Shown here one piece after another: positions 12,901-18,327 of a stretch of 36,652 nt of DNA. Every line of letters starts with the position of its first letter. Positions within the stretch are counted from its first letter, which is position 1. Where the stretch lies: positions 1 through 36,652 of the IMG/VR virus record IMGVR_UViG_3300010155_000028, one strand, 5' to 3'. Made by a program: the position numbers and the translations under genes. The stretch is from a virus. The notes under the pieces are model-generated. The model did no database searches, was not told the origin of the DNA, and saw only the letters and a list, made by a program, of their open reading frames with translations.

Positions 12901-14646
12901 CCATTTGTTATCAATATACTTCTGAGCATGATTTAATTCTGATTCAGAGAATCCATGTTCTTCTAATCCCACTCCTTTTATATCTTCTTCCTCCTCTTCC
13001 TCCATTCTAAATCTATTAAGATATTCTCCTATTTCAAGATTTAATCCTCCTGGTACAGTTTTAAAAAACTCTTCTTTATTTATCTTACCATCTCTAACAT
13101 CTGCAAGTAATTTTCTAGCAGTTCCATGTCCAATAAAATGTTCTATTCCTAATAAATCTGTAAATGAAAGTTCTAATTCTTTAATTTGTTCTGAATATTT
13201 TTTTTCTAAAGCTTTAGCCATAAATGTATATCTACCTGGCTCATCTTCAAGCATATAATCCATTAATCCTTCTTGAGCTTCTTCATTACCAATAAATTCT
13301 TCTTTAGAATTAACTCCAAATTTAGATTTTAATATATCTTTATGTACACTATATAAAAATTGATAAGGACCTACAGCAGAAGATGTAGGATTAGTTAAAG
13401 AATAATCCATTCTTCCACTAGCTTCAACTTCATTAATACCTATTCTAAATTCTTCCGCATCAAATTCAAATTCCTCAACTTCCTTCACTTCTTCTTCTGT
13501 TTTCCAACTACCTTCACCAAATGCTATGGCAGCATCTTTATCATCTCCAAATTCAAATACTTCATTACGTTTTAAAGCTTCTTGATAAGATTTTTTATGG
13601 TCATACTCTATCCAATCATTAGGATTTGATGTTGGATTATCTGGGTCTTTAGGAAATAATGTAGGAAAAGAATACCATTTTTTAGCATCTTCACCTTCTA
13701 ATCCAAGAGCTTCACCAATCTCTGTACCCATAATTACTGTTGAACTTTCACTATCCCCTTCTTTATATCCTTCTAGTAAAGTATTATCTCTTGAAACAGG
13801 CCTTATATCTACAACTTTTTTATTATATAATTCAATTTTTTCATCTTCTTCTTTTATAAGAAGTAAAGCGTCATATGCTTCTTGATTAAATAGTTCGTCT
13901 GGTTTTTCTGTGGTGGGGAGAGCCCAGTTATTAGTAATATATTTCTGGACATGCTCTAATGTAGATAATGAATATTTTTCTATTAATTCTTTAGAAAATT
14001 CATCATCATCTTTAACTACATCTGAAATTATAGATGGTTCTGTAATCTGAGCTCTTGCTTTTTCATTATCATATTCTTTACTTTCTTTGAAAATAGAGCG
14101 GGCTTCTGATTTTAAGTTTTCTAATCCATCTAAAAGAGAAGACTCTTCTAATTGCTCTTCTTCTGAGAGCTCTTTTTCTTTTTTTTTTAATGTGCTATTT
14201 AGAACTCTATTTTTAGCTGTTTTAAGAATAAATTTATCTCCCTTAAATTCTGGAAATTTTTCTAGTAACTCATCATCATTTAAATGTGGTTTCGCTTCTA
14301 TTGTTAATCTTAAATCTTCAACAACAAAATCAAAATCAAAATCAAAAGTTGATATAGATGATGATACAGATGATGATACAGATTCTTCTCCTTCAGGAGA
14401 TAATGTATTTTGATATTTTTCTTTAAGAAGATTAACCTTTCTCTCATTCTCCTTTTTTTTCTCTTCCTTTCTTAAATCCTTTGATGCTTTAAAATTATCA
14501 GAAACTTTTTGACGATTAAGATTTTCTTCTTCATCAATAATAGGAAGAATTTCTTCTTCAATAACAGGAATAGTTTCTTCAGAACTTTCTTCTGTTTCTT
14601 TTAATTCTAAAATTTCTTCTTCTAATATGTTTTTTTCTAAAGGCAT
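1000..14646 (-). CDS. Giant 4548-aa virion/ejection protein with lytic-transglycosylase-like domain
   Basis: One uninterrupted frame encodes 4548 aa. Visible architecture: an acidic N-terminus (1-100); a 28-residue motif at 232-259 repeated at 573-600 (20 of 28 identical); between them an SLT/muramidase-like region (about 403-550) with NEVEASGR (E406/E408 candidate catalytic Glu) and SSAVGPYQF (422-430); a hydrophobic helical stretch near 1940-1985 that could touch membranes; a zinc-protease-like HEQIGHPF at 2692-2699; a long coiled coil near 2850-2970; and a helical C-terminal third. Size, tail-gene neighbours and the muralytic-like domain fit the giant proteins that phages eject to open a channel and, in polyvalent types, act in the host. 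No DxDGD-type RNA polymerase motif was seen, so a virion polymerase is not supported. It follows the 699-aa gene by 19 bases. Ejection-protein role is inferred; the CDS itself is certain. Confidence 0.9.
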   Translation of the reverse strand: MPLEKNILEEEILELKETEESSEETIPVIEEEILPIIDEEENLNRQKVSDNFKASKDLRKEEKKKENERKVNLLKEKYQNTLSPEGEESVSSSVSSSISTFDFDFDFVVEDLRLTIEAKPHLNDDELLEKFPEFKGDKFILKTAKNRVLNSTLKKKEKELSEEEQLEESSLLDGLENLKSEARSIFKESKEYDNEKARAQITEPSIISDVVKDDDEFSKELIEKYSLSTLEHVQKYITNNWALPTTEKPDELFNQEAYDALLLIKEEDEKIELYNKKVVDIRPVSRDNTLLEGYKEGDSESSTVIMGTEIGEALGLEGEDAKKWYSFPTLFPKDPDNPTSNPNDWIEYDHKKSYQEALKRNEVFEFGDDKDAAIAFGEGSWKTEEEVKEVEEFEFDAEEFRIGINEVEASGRMDYSLTNPTSSAVGPYQFLYSVHKDILKSKFGVNSKEEFIGNEEAQEGLMDYMLEDEPGRYTFMAKALEKKYSEQIKELELSFTDLLGIEHFIGHGTARKLLADVRDGKINKEEFFKTVPGGLNLEIGEYLNRFRMEEEEEEDIKGVGLEEHGFSESELNHAQKYIDNKWALPNEDKQDQLFNQEAYDYLIDEKEKEKIKQNSEGGTGSVEFDISNALSFNPALSIDDALLTAGGNSEIQAYVSSNINKNTKLISQPSTTDIIEDDTDPEPLLITIDQTRMEGYQVISGKRFNTIEEVLQGLHDGYIKGSNMSIFETAEYLKENLGEEGGVILINYGKSLNAPYKVRFNYDVNGNLVKKNDKYFTLVPIKEGSYYDKYNQRLKNKHRTFEDSYYSENPYLPNTKKHKRWDKKRQEVIKVGSVDLTKGQYFSGWMQNAPTVLAQINYMPYRIKHGNQHNTDNLELEKYVFRYMWDDNNNEWIDFTNLPEDRNLKKVGKEKVYQYPMGSMLYGRGETHLGFITKYRDGNYSIDISNLETVGYVDLLIGGENLQGGGGVPIWNSSILARELKFGGSELQAGKTQTWMRHEDFLERTKLFPLVLQNMKEHQETIDMLKLSPLFKEIRKDYPNFSIEYEVFKAIFSYLQNDHWGHGLYLTDVSEVFGPTISKEENSEFLSSEAGFDVQIGIWSDRSFTEETQLLFDKIEQGGKYVINKEKIKETILYRYTVENKDGTLINSNRSAKIIKKAMVNAGFGDAVIKGKEGRRAHPAFIGHYVNIALMAQLKVSDQLKDWETNVNPTQEFLRTIEYMDGDNFDKDGIKKILGGNPKYRTNTNQFLTTFRGGTLYNNYLFSQYGRIPKNYTSTEIPGEDKGELAGVYQEVDGIMKSVYSTKDGIVFGISQELDAIIYQLELPSSILGGIKESIDVYYKDNEKEKDKALASLSWYQNKIAPMHLEAYFEKETSLPWSGLVKKLNIGEHNNNEFKNILWPEELTMIPNSLWEKSISIDGVEHTDYEEIESYIVDILKENHNVDLEVNKEVSVKIKNYIDKMLYKKNAYTNGLLEDWVRGIEEDNYGKKSKSEGKGLGLPDILLDEYLGKTEIRGGKMAKSTFKNSDLFGEKYGDETNELYDAALEYYWYKYPEATLLREDFTSEFGKIMAPSPKKLFTWFRDNADMGVINEIAKNRMYKLDKHKNILLRNAAKQLSNKDYFPEVGSSSKQNVPKNVHGMGYMGDYQIGEASEQIVKDLSEFAGMNLITYNANTLQYNVGTIYKELYSLMGEEIIKTQGVDGGNMYNQCVDEFNKIKKEWKWDGERYVQSHTTTSVREGYSNTSYKYRTAADMFLIAIEEVVQNSDLVEKELYSEDYIDGAIYNKLLYKWWSESDEFAEIRDELFTDVLDEFNEIDVYDEPNQYPIELFETATKEAITTIQIGLQLGLDENELIDYVDKRHYIVWNPDTGELRPNTKYEVVLTSLNNKIQQKAWKVFGIEDRVTKKLFLESLDQSLMGRVYRWVSGKQINLDNTVEYEGWERNTMALLSIVFDPTLYVGGWAIKGSMKLAMLRNSAVAIERLVVGGYTRSQATQMVVRAINIKKAQVAKNYVGAANLSLYMVSMDFVNQQLSTAGGEWWDVEYGQLLEETARGAVMGWSLSWMGGRNSTINANLKYQGIQSGEKTVSTWLKQKIVSGGFYTAEVTGFTLSHGLASDEEIKAVMEAYENEFGEKISESDAKILHYKSQFLSNMFVIGGLKTKSKIASYSTKVYSLNDAKAAKFVENSGKHTFKIGDGEVWSFKEHLRSHNIPEEAVNKIKTSQDVYKMLKQLYLDVDGIYKKKGGDAYNKAMKSADILNSMSLKLDAHFLYSNGMARYSEDVLDGIASEFGELKEVDGKFFIKVFNHKGQEIGTFDFKNKSDYNSWSVNADRDAKLDAAKEIINSQILNAKEINDILKMEGVSHKTLLDLSDLQASSSYELIHKSSKGESMLKLSNYIIEAAKSRSKLKSEKIKKVEGELENKVINSIREEKNDPNYNPTEKEIEKKSGEIAKQDISEVETNIELQDKKINDKYLELVEEGNNILKTSATMTETPGVYEIGGPGKSVSINLSIERVLEVSKDFKNTIEGIEYLKSQFLTSIFEKTQDSNKVSIHKNALEKIQEMEPLNRYLVANGYDAIKIGNKIKLINNKTAITDRIVDNIIDVETVEIIDKLINQSGSSRMTNALQSIKTQFNLMQSLSPDMKVKIYTDNESWGNLIKELGLKIDPETVSGFVHEGKAYFNAKNMDATVAIHEQIGHPFVDILEKSNPTKYQEVENQVEKWILEIGKFRNISEFIKTKDITGKDVYTKAEGKKELVVEFLSQLISGEIELEPIQEKSFNNIRKILNTLMDKLGIDYKFETTNETALFIKNIADKMAVGETPGAIKEQVVTTPEGKKIQLKVTPNKLDKPTEDKLFKINEEIEEINDKQITIEQQIKSLQEAKDKLGATKIFQKKKIQKNIDALEKQFQELESEILDKNNQKGEIHKDKLTVNLEEVIKEKDNLILELNKLKNEKASQELISQKQSEVDMYSEMIEKGYYGDYKIIGKDVPTEVKVETKIDVDKSKQDVEENIFGEVEGGDKVFRNTKNIINTTLETSKKDKSLENKDIKDLTIKAAIDYIKSTKEYKNATEPQRQAMILEATKMAELSLKDVIVSTKKIDPNTYTFTTGGDDGREIKFQSSIKNNKRIFYKYTRAADGYGTNVHEYKNEEAFKKALKSAYRKYKENFEERKDTMYGVPVHISYKDVDIITKKESFKTKIKQDLDKESVDYIKNLNKSLAQYIESSGIKDSAISRSLLKQAASATTERDFDNVVEATYDAIERNNRQTIINSSNTIKKSVQNKLNNGIYTNQSNAVRDFLDIDLNKIKDIEVLKDISETLSKLDRKNVAEMNPEQLKELTNSINSSIEKIEKSEPKYKSIEELSKDVEGMYSELLKGEIDVDNIDSPNGVRTMMNKVDNLIRNINRSLDNGKFDIEVSDGKGGHTIVRDYKSYYELLDIVNTEISRELSGKMLKYNMDKHKMSLDIFSSIDLSKMSKYERDLITELLDAEFKNDVTYIEDLYTAAMDVANGYIPVQGLGDLVSKSMIQRRAPELTEQIETGFDLRSGRIFGVPLLDEKINTRLSIRPNSLLSHYLGIEKSGIIDKSIISPLNRAHSALVLDINETIESWDKSSKTKLDRIGRKYRNMKLGVIMMQIERNGIDGVNVLKTILETEALTNKYREDWTRGEFELTQLRSIYKSLPKKYIDGVEHIDIDKAIKQMPAKMTKMMNTFREIMDKDLQAKQKFANELNGESFTPIDNYFPRYLKGKNLEVIIQNNSTWIDNHYTTGTTTKSSRGINRTSNQIAAYEFDASIIMRNTIYEVNRDFYLSQKIKDVGKLITESKYSSSDAKYHTWYDAIRLRMQNATELQLFMPKNSKLQKMLKNTMGGTYALKLFRLGRFAVELPIETYRVITAGVKTTPTEWYDMLGVVHDKQRSRLRKLINIPSSIFYGGGSAGTFKETGISNLETTATKLQHLTNSPTIHKFTRHNMEFSKDLFGKHNWMQSASNYGLGMVDRMTMNLVYMPSFKTEFFKITGERFNDREFNTNSEYSDRFRREILDAASIADRTTAQYKNISLKFDGRTHIQIPGGNTVWNQVKITDNPKIAPMLTYMSSFGHLESLMFSRGMNLLTRAESTPRERAEGIKQMSTIFTAGAGYSMGVSAEFLTYDYIAKRQALLETHGEEGEYITLEDGTVVPVTNFRFKGEHLHEEELYTKLKELEHDYFTNLNRVFNRENITKHIIGNAMFLGTTRYSKASNLLTEVTMNLTMNWADIEELGEIPTDIYESGMYSKVGETKEDILASSMPHIMLAYEQLVNTAPESFWTWYEGTGQTFFGENEGVKLESGLTVKGDELLHDGFDKYRDELRLLSMINDAQKLIFLFGSGSQIPFQKHIDQYLNEVGDMFSLDRKEWQEHIDFLDINYGEPSHRFSPAFNPPLPFGMYHDTPEYVEQKKLFENRKITVDELKQWLIDWEKSHRGKSIEEIYGGDNERTYEDKVWEYRVIPHQDFPQYDYFDDITGDIILTDENGMYFIDNDSLEKIYLEDLYVPSEEIILEDKDDAPKDIYLE
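12847..12930 (-). repeat. Second copy of the 28-residue motif in the giant protein
   Basis: Codes for residues 573-600 (HAQKYIDNKWALP ... LFNQEAYD). It matches residues 232-259 at 20 of 28 positions with no gap. The copies bracket the SLT-like domain. Confidence 0.8.
13870..13953 (-). repeat. First copy of the 28-residue motif in the giant protein
   Basis: Codes for residues 232-259 (HVQKYITNNWALP ... LFNQEAYD), the partner of the copy at 12847-12930. The DNA has diverged mostly at third positions, so the protein sequence appears to be maintained by selection. Confidence 0.8.
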
Positions 14647-14650
14647 TATA

Positions 14651-14668
14651 TTATTATTATTATTATTA
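14651..14668 (-). repeat. Six tandem TAA triplets at the end of the 699-aa gene
   Basis: Minus-strand reading gives TAA six times in frame. The first is the stop of the 699-aa gene; the others fill the gap before the giant gene's ATG at 14646. It is either a replication-slippage microsatellite or a fail-safe stop and A-rich leader for the giant gene. Confidence 0.85.
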
Positions 14669-16765
14669 TCTAATTCTATTACCTATAATACTTCGTAAAT
14701 AATTTAAACTCTTTCCTCCATCATCTTTTGTTCTCATTTTAAGAAAAGCCATATATGAATCTACATGGGACCCTTTAAAAGGTAAAATAACTTCGTGTTT
14801 TGAGGCAGCTGCCTTTCCAGCAGTCTTATATTGACCAGTTCCATGAAGAAACCATTCATGTTTACTATATGTATCACCATCAACCTCAAGATATGTATAT
14901 GTATTAGTGGCATTATCAAATACAGGGTCTAAATCATACCAGTCTCCATCTATATAAGTTTGAGCACCTGCAGGGATTCTTTCTCCTTTTTTAAGGTCAA
15001 CAGTTATTGTAGTACCAGCAGCATTAACCACATCTATTTCCATATCTCTATCCGCTGTATTAAAAGGAGCTATAAATTCAGGTACAAACATATCAAATTT
15101 TTGTGATTTCTTATTTAGAGAACTCTGCAGTGTATTGCTTGCACCTGTAATTATAAACCCTATTTGGTCATCAGCAGTAACAGGATAACCAGCTTTACCT
15201 CCAGTGGTAGATTCAGTTATTTGAGTGTTGATTCCTGTAGCTAAAGTTACATAACTTACATCTCCTTTATTCGTAATACTTCGTCCAGACTGGACATTAA
15301 ATGGAGTTTGATATGAACTTCCCGCTGTATGTTTATTTAACACATTAACTGTTTCTGGAATGGTTTTTACACTAATATTAGCAGGTTTATGTCTAAATAT
15401 ATCTCTAACTAATTGAGATGTTTCGTCATAATCAACAAAAGGAAGAGCTTTCTTTACAAGTAAATCATCCATAGTAAATTCTGGATGTATTTTTTGCATC
15501 TCTAATAATTCTGCATTTAATTCCTTCATCATTTCAGGTTCAAACCTATGTCCTCTAATAGAGGCCCACATGCCATCTATTACAGATGCTCTATCTGCTT
15601 CTACTTTTGTTGTAAATTGAGTTACATTACCCTCTCCAACTTGCCATTTACCATCTCTTTCAGTAACCACATTTTTTGGAACTATCTTAGACGCAACATC
15701 TTGTATATGTTCTCCTAACAGTGGATTAGCAGTTAGTGATTGATTATGTAATCCTACAACAGTTTCTCCTCCATGTGTTGTTATCTCAAAAGCTCCTTGA
15801 GAGTCATTCCATTTAGTTTCATATTCATCATACTCTGATTTAAGATTATCAAACTCTTCTTCATTTAACAACCCAGCATTAAATCCTGGATTTATTGCTC
15901 CAAACGCATCCGAATATTCACTATAATTTTCATATTGAGTTATATCTCCAGTGGACTCTGTATCAATTCTTGTAGTTTGTTCTGCGATATCAGTCTCTAC
16001 ATCTTGTAAGAACTGTGTTTCAGCATCTTCACTTAAATCTCCCCAATCACCATCTACTCCATCATCATTATCTCCAGAATCACCTAGTTCATAATTATTA
16101 CTTACCAACCATTGCTGTTTTTCTTCAACTGTTTCTAAAGCGTTATAATCATCAAGTTTCATTTGAGACGGAATCCTACTCTTTAATATCTCTTTTTGTT
16201 CTGTTTTTGACTTAGAATAAAATTCAGTTTTTTCCTCTTCAGTCATAGTTAAATCTACTTTTTCATAAGTGGTAGCAGATTTATGGTCATCCCATAAAGG
16301 GCTATCTATAGAAGTTCTACGTCTATTATCATAATATTCATAGTTTGAATGACCACCATAATGTTCTGGGTCACTAGATATTCTTTCACCTATTATTTCA
16401 TCTTCATGTTTTATACCTATAGAACGCTGAACCTCTCCTACAGCAAAAGTTTTTAATCTTGATAATTCCATAGAAGCTTTCCCCCCATCTAATTTAGGAT
16501 TCATAATAGCAGCTGAATTTTTATAAAAATAATCACTAACAGCATTAACTTGACTATTTATATAAGGAACATCAACATCTCTAATTTTAGAAACATCAAT
16601 ATCTTTAAGATTTTTTTCAAACTCAGCTTTCTTTTTTTTCTTTTCTTCTTTTTTCTTCTCTCTTACCTGACCCACATACTTTACTCCTTCAGCAAGTTTA
16701 CTAGTGTCAAAGACCTGAGCTTTACCGTATCCTATTTTTTGTTGTCCTGGGTAGTTTATTGCCAT
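14666..16765 (-). CDS. Probable internal virion (ejection) protein, 699 aa
   Basis: A 699-aa soluble protein. After MAINYPGQQKIGYGKAQVF, residues about 35-55 form a Lys/Glu-rich helix (EKKKEEKKKKKAEFEKNL). Residues about 225-250 are a strongly acidic Asp/Gly linker. The rest is mixed alpha/beta, ending with a basic tail (SIIGNRIR). No catalytic motif or membrane segment is visible. It lies three bases after the 330-aa protein and 19 bases before the giant protein, all in one transcript from the promoter at 18296. In podophages this position, after the tail nozzle and ring genes, holds proteins packed in the head and ejected with the DNA. I do not recognise a family; internal virion protein is inferred from context, charge pattern and size. 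A stabilising neck protein is the alternative. Confidence 0.8.
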   Translation of the reverse strand: MAINYPGQQKIGYGKAQVFDTSKLAEGVKYVGQVREKKKEEKKKKKAEFEKNLKDIDVSKIRDVDVPYINSQVNAVSDYFYKNSAAIMNPKLDGGKASMELSRLKTFAVGEVQRSIGIKHEDEIIGERISSDPEHYGGHSNYEYYDNRRRTSIDSPLWDDHKSATTYEKVDLTMTEEEKTEFYSKSKTEQKEILKSRIPSQMKLDDYNALETVEEKQQWLVSNNYELGDSGDNDDGVDGDWGDLSEDAETQFLQDVETDIAEQTTRIDTESTGDITQYENYSEYSDAFGAINPGFNAGLLNEEEFDNLKSEYDEYETKWNDSQGAFEITTHGGETVVGLHNQSLTANPLLGEHIQDVASKIVPKNVVTERDGKWQVGEGNVTQFTTKVEADRASVIDGMWASIRGHRFEPEMMKELNAELLEMQKIHPEFTMDDLLVKKALPFVDYDETSQLVRDIFRHKPANISVKTIPETVNVLNKHTAGSSYQTPFNVQSGRSITNKGDVSYVTLATGINTQITESTTGGKAGYPVTADDQIGFIITGASNTLQSSLNKKSQKFDMFVPEFIAPFNTADRDMEIDVVNAAGTTITVDLKKGERIPAGAQTYIDGDWYDLDPVFDNATNTYTYLEVDGDTYSKHEWFLHGTGQYKTAGKAAASKHEVILPFKGSHVDSYMAFLKMRTKDDGGKSLNYLRSIIGNRIR

Positions 16766-16768
16766 TTT

Positions 16769-17761
16769 TTAATATTGATTTCTTTTAGACCATCTTCTTC
16801 CAAATCTTTTGCCTCCATATTGACTAGCTAAATCTCCAAAATTAAGTGATTGGTAATCTTCTCCAGGTGTCCTTAAATTTTGATGAATCCAATTAAAAGC
16901 TCCCATATCTCCTGTTTCAACTTTTCTAAACATATCTCTAACTATCTTTTTTTGTGTACTAGAACCTTCGTCTGCCATTGCAAAGTTAATTGTCTGTTGT
17001 TTATATGCTAAAGGAATATCACTAACTCCTTGTCGCGCTTGCGGATTAGTAGTAGCAGCAGCAGCAGTAGTAGTAGTAGTAGGGAGAAGAGCATCAACTT
17101 CTGGAGTATTTGATTTAATTGTTCCAGGATTATTCATTGCGTCAATTTGTTGTTGTCGCAGTCTATTTGCTTCTTGTTGTTGGTTAAATAATGCTTTATC
17201 AGATTGTGAAGATTCATGATGAGCTATTCCTGATTGTAGAGCTCCAGCAGCTGTAGTTAACCCTCCAGCTACATTCTGCATACCAGCTCCCACCTGAGCT
17301 CTAGCGTAATCTAAATCTGCAGAATATTCATTATATTCATGTTCAAATCTTTTATCTCTATAAGAAGCCATAACATTTCTAGCTTCCTGAGCTCTTAAAA
17401 TATTTTTATCTCTAGCAGACACATCTGCTTGTAATAACTGTAAACTAGAACGGTCTTGTTGAGCTTGTATTTGAGAAATCATTCCTAATCCACCTCTTCT
17501 ATCACTACTACTTCTTAAAGCGGTTTGAGCAGCTCTTTGTTGATTATCTAGAAATGCAGATTTCTGCTCATCAGGAAGTCCTTGATAAGCTCTCATTTCT
17601 GCTTCAGACATATTTTTAGCTATTTCAGGAGGTATAGTAAATTCTGGTTTACTACTCAGAGCTGCAATTTCAGCCTCTTTACCTTCCTTTTTTTGTTGGA
17701 TACCTCGATATACCTGTATTCCACCACCTACCACTGCTACACCTGCTGCTACCCACGTCAT
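16769..17761 (-). CDS. Probable internal/ejection protein with hydrophobic N-terminus, 330 aa
   Basis: The protein opens with a Gly/Ala/Val-rich stretch (TWVAAGVAVVGGGIQVY, residues 2-18), long enough to be one membrane-active helix, followed by a basic segment. Residues about 40-200 are Gln/Ala/Arg-rich helix (ISQIQAQQDRSSLQLLQ; LRAQEARNVMASYRDKRFEH). A second Ala/Gly-rich stretch at about 157-180 (VGAGMQNVAGGLTTAAGAL) is moderately hydrophobic. A low-complexity T5A4T2 tract lies near residue 230. The C-terminus is basic (FGRRWSKRN). This make-up resembles small inner-core proteins of podophages (T7 gp14-like in style, not shown by sequence). Its ATG overlaps the TGA of the cupin gene (ATGA), implying coupled translation. 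Role inferred; the coding call is firm. Confidence 0.82.
   Translation of the reverse strand: MTWVAAGVAVVGGGIQVYRGIQQKKEGKEAEIAALSSKPEFTIPPEIAKNMSEAEMRAYQGLPDEQKSAFLDNQQRAAQTALRSSSDRRGGLGMISQIQAQQDRSSLQLLQADVSARDKNILRAQEARNVMASYRDKRFEHEYNEYSADLDYARAQVGAGMQNVAGGLTTAAGALQSGIAHHESSQSDKALFNQQQEANRLRQQQIDAMNNPGTIKSNTPEVDALLPTTTTTAAAATTNPQARQGVSDIPLAYKQQTINFAMADEGSSTQKKIVRDMFRKVETGDMGAFNWIHQNLRTPGEDYQSLNFGDLASQYGGKRFGRRWSKRNQY
17048..17080 (-). repeat. ACT/GCT triplet microsatellite inside the 330-aa gene
   Basis: Eleven in-frame triplets read (ACT)5(GCT)4(ACT)2 on the minus strand and encode T5A4T2. A flexible linker prone to length change by slippage without loss of frame. Confidence 0.85.
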
Positions 17762-18276
17762 AAGCTTAATATTTTAATTATTTTATTTTTTATTTTATTT
17801 ACCACTCCTTTCTCTGAAGATATAAATTTATCGTACTCTTTATAATCTTTAGCTATTACAATTTTTTCTAACTTTTTTAAGTCTTGTGTATTAGTAGGAT
17901 TATGATGTATCGTAGTCCATACTAAATCTGTAATAGCGTAAAGAGCTCTTTTTGTTCCTGGCTCTGAAATCATAGAACGAGGAGCTTTTAATATCTCTGT
18001 ACCTCCAGTTTCTGTTAACACCATAACTTCTCCTTTTAAAAGAAAATTAGGGTGTTTATGTTTATGTATCTTACCTGTTAATAACATACCTTTAGGTATA
18101 AATATTTCTCTAACATATATGCCATCAGAAAAAGAATGTTTTAACGGACAAGCTTCATTATCACCTATATAAGTATTAAAATCAACAGAGTCTATACTTT
18201 TTAAGTTATTCTCTATATCATATATAGATTGTCTTATTTCTTTCTTTAATTCATCTGTTATTACTAATGAATCCAT
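17758..18276 (-). CDS. Cupin-fold protein, 172 aa
   Basis: Residues 52-126 show a single cupin-type beta barrel. YVREIFIPKGMLLTGKIHKHKHP carries H71, H73 and H75, then GE at 82-83 (the cupin 1 motif HxH...GE). After a PRSMISEPGTKR turn, WTTIHHN supplies H124/H125 for cupin motif 2. These residues can hold one metal ion. The first 45 residues are helical and Asp/Glu/Lys-rich; the last 25 are basic (INKIKNKIIKILSL). No signal peptide is seen. It starts about 20 bases from its own promoter and is the first gene of the ejection operon, overlapping the next gene by ATGA. Cupin proteins occur near structural genes of some phages, but their role is not established. It could be a virion stabiliser, a sugar-binding factor or an enzyme. 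Fold confidence is good; function is unknown. Confidence 0.85.
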   Translation of the reverse strand: MDSLVITDELKKEIRQSIYDIENNLKSIDSVDFNTYIGDNEACPLKHSFSDGIYVREIFIPKGMLLTGKIHKHKHPNFLLKGEVMVLTETGGTEILKAPRSMISEPGTKRALYAITDLVWTTIHHNPTNTQDLKKLEKIVIAKDYKEYDKFISSEKGVVNKIKNKIIKILSL

Positions 18277-18295
18277 TACTTAAATTTAATTTCTA

Positions 18296-18326
18296 CAAAT
18301 ATACTTATTTTTAACAACTTTTACAA
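18296..18326 (-). promoter_or_regulatory. Bacteroidota-type promoter of the cupin/ejection operon
   Basis: Minus strand TATATTTG at 18296-18303, with TTG at 18324-18326 exactly 20 bases upstream, is the best full match in the window to the Bacteroidota promoter. It lies in the 51-bp gap after the 1453-aa gene and would drive four genes totalling about 17 kb. An overlapping weak hairpin (AACTT/AAGTT, 18314-18329) is too short to call a terminator. Confidence 0.7.
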
Positions 18327-18327
18327 G

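Noticed and set aside
1000-14646. Virion RNA polymerase within the giant protein
   Set aside because: No DxDGD or other polymerase catalytic motif was found on reading the translation, and the host-type promoters do not require one.
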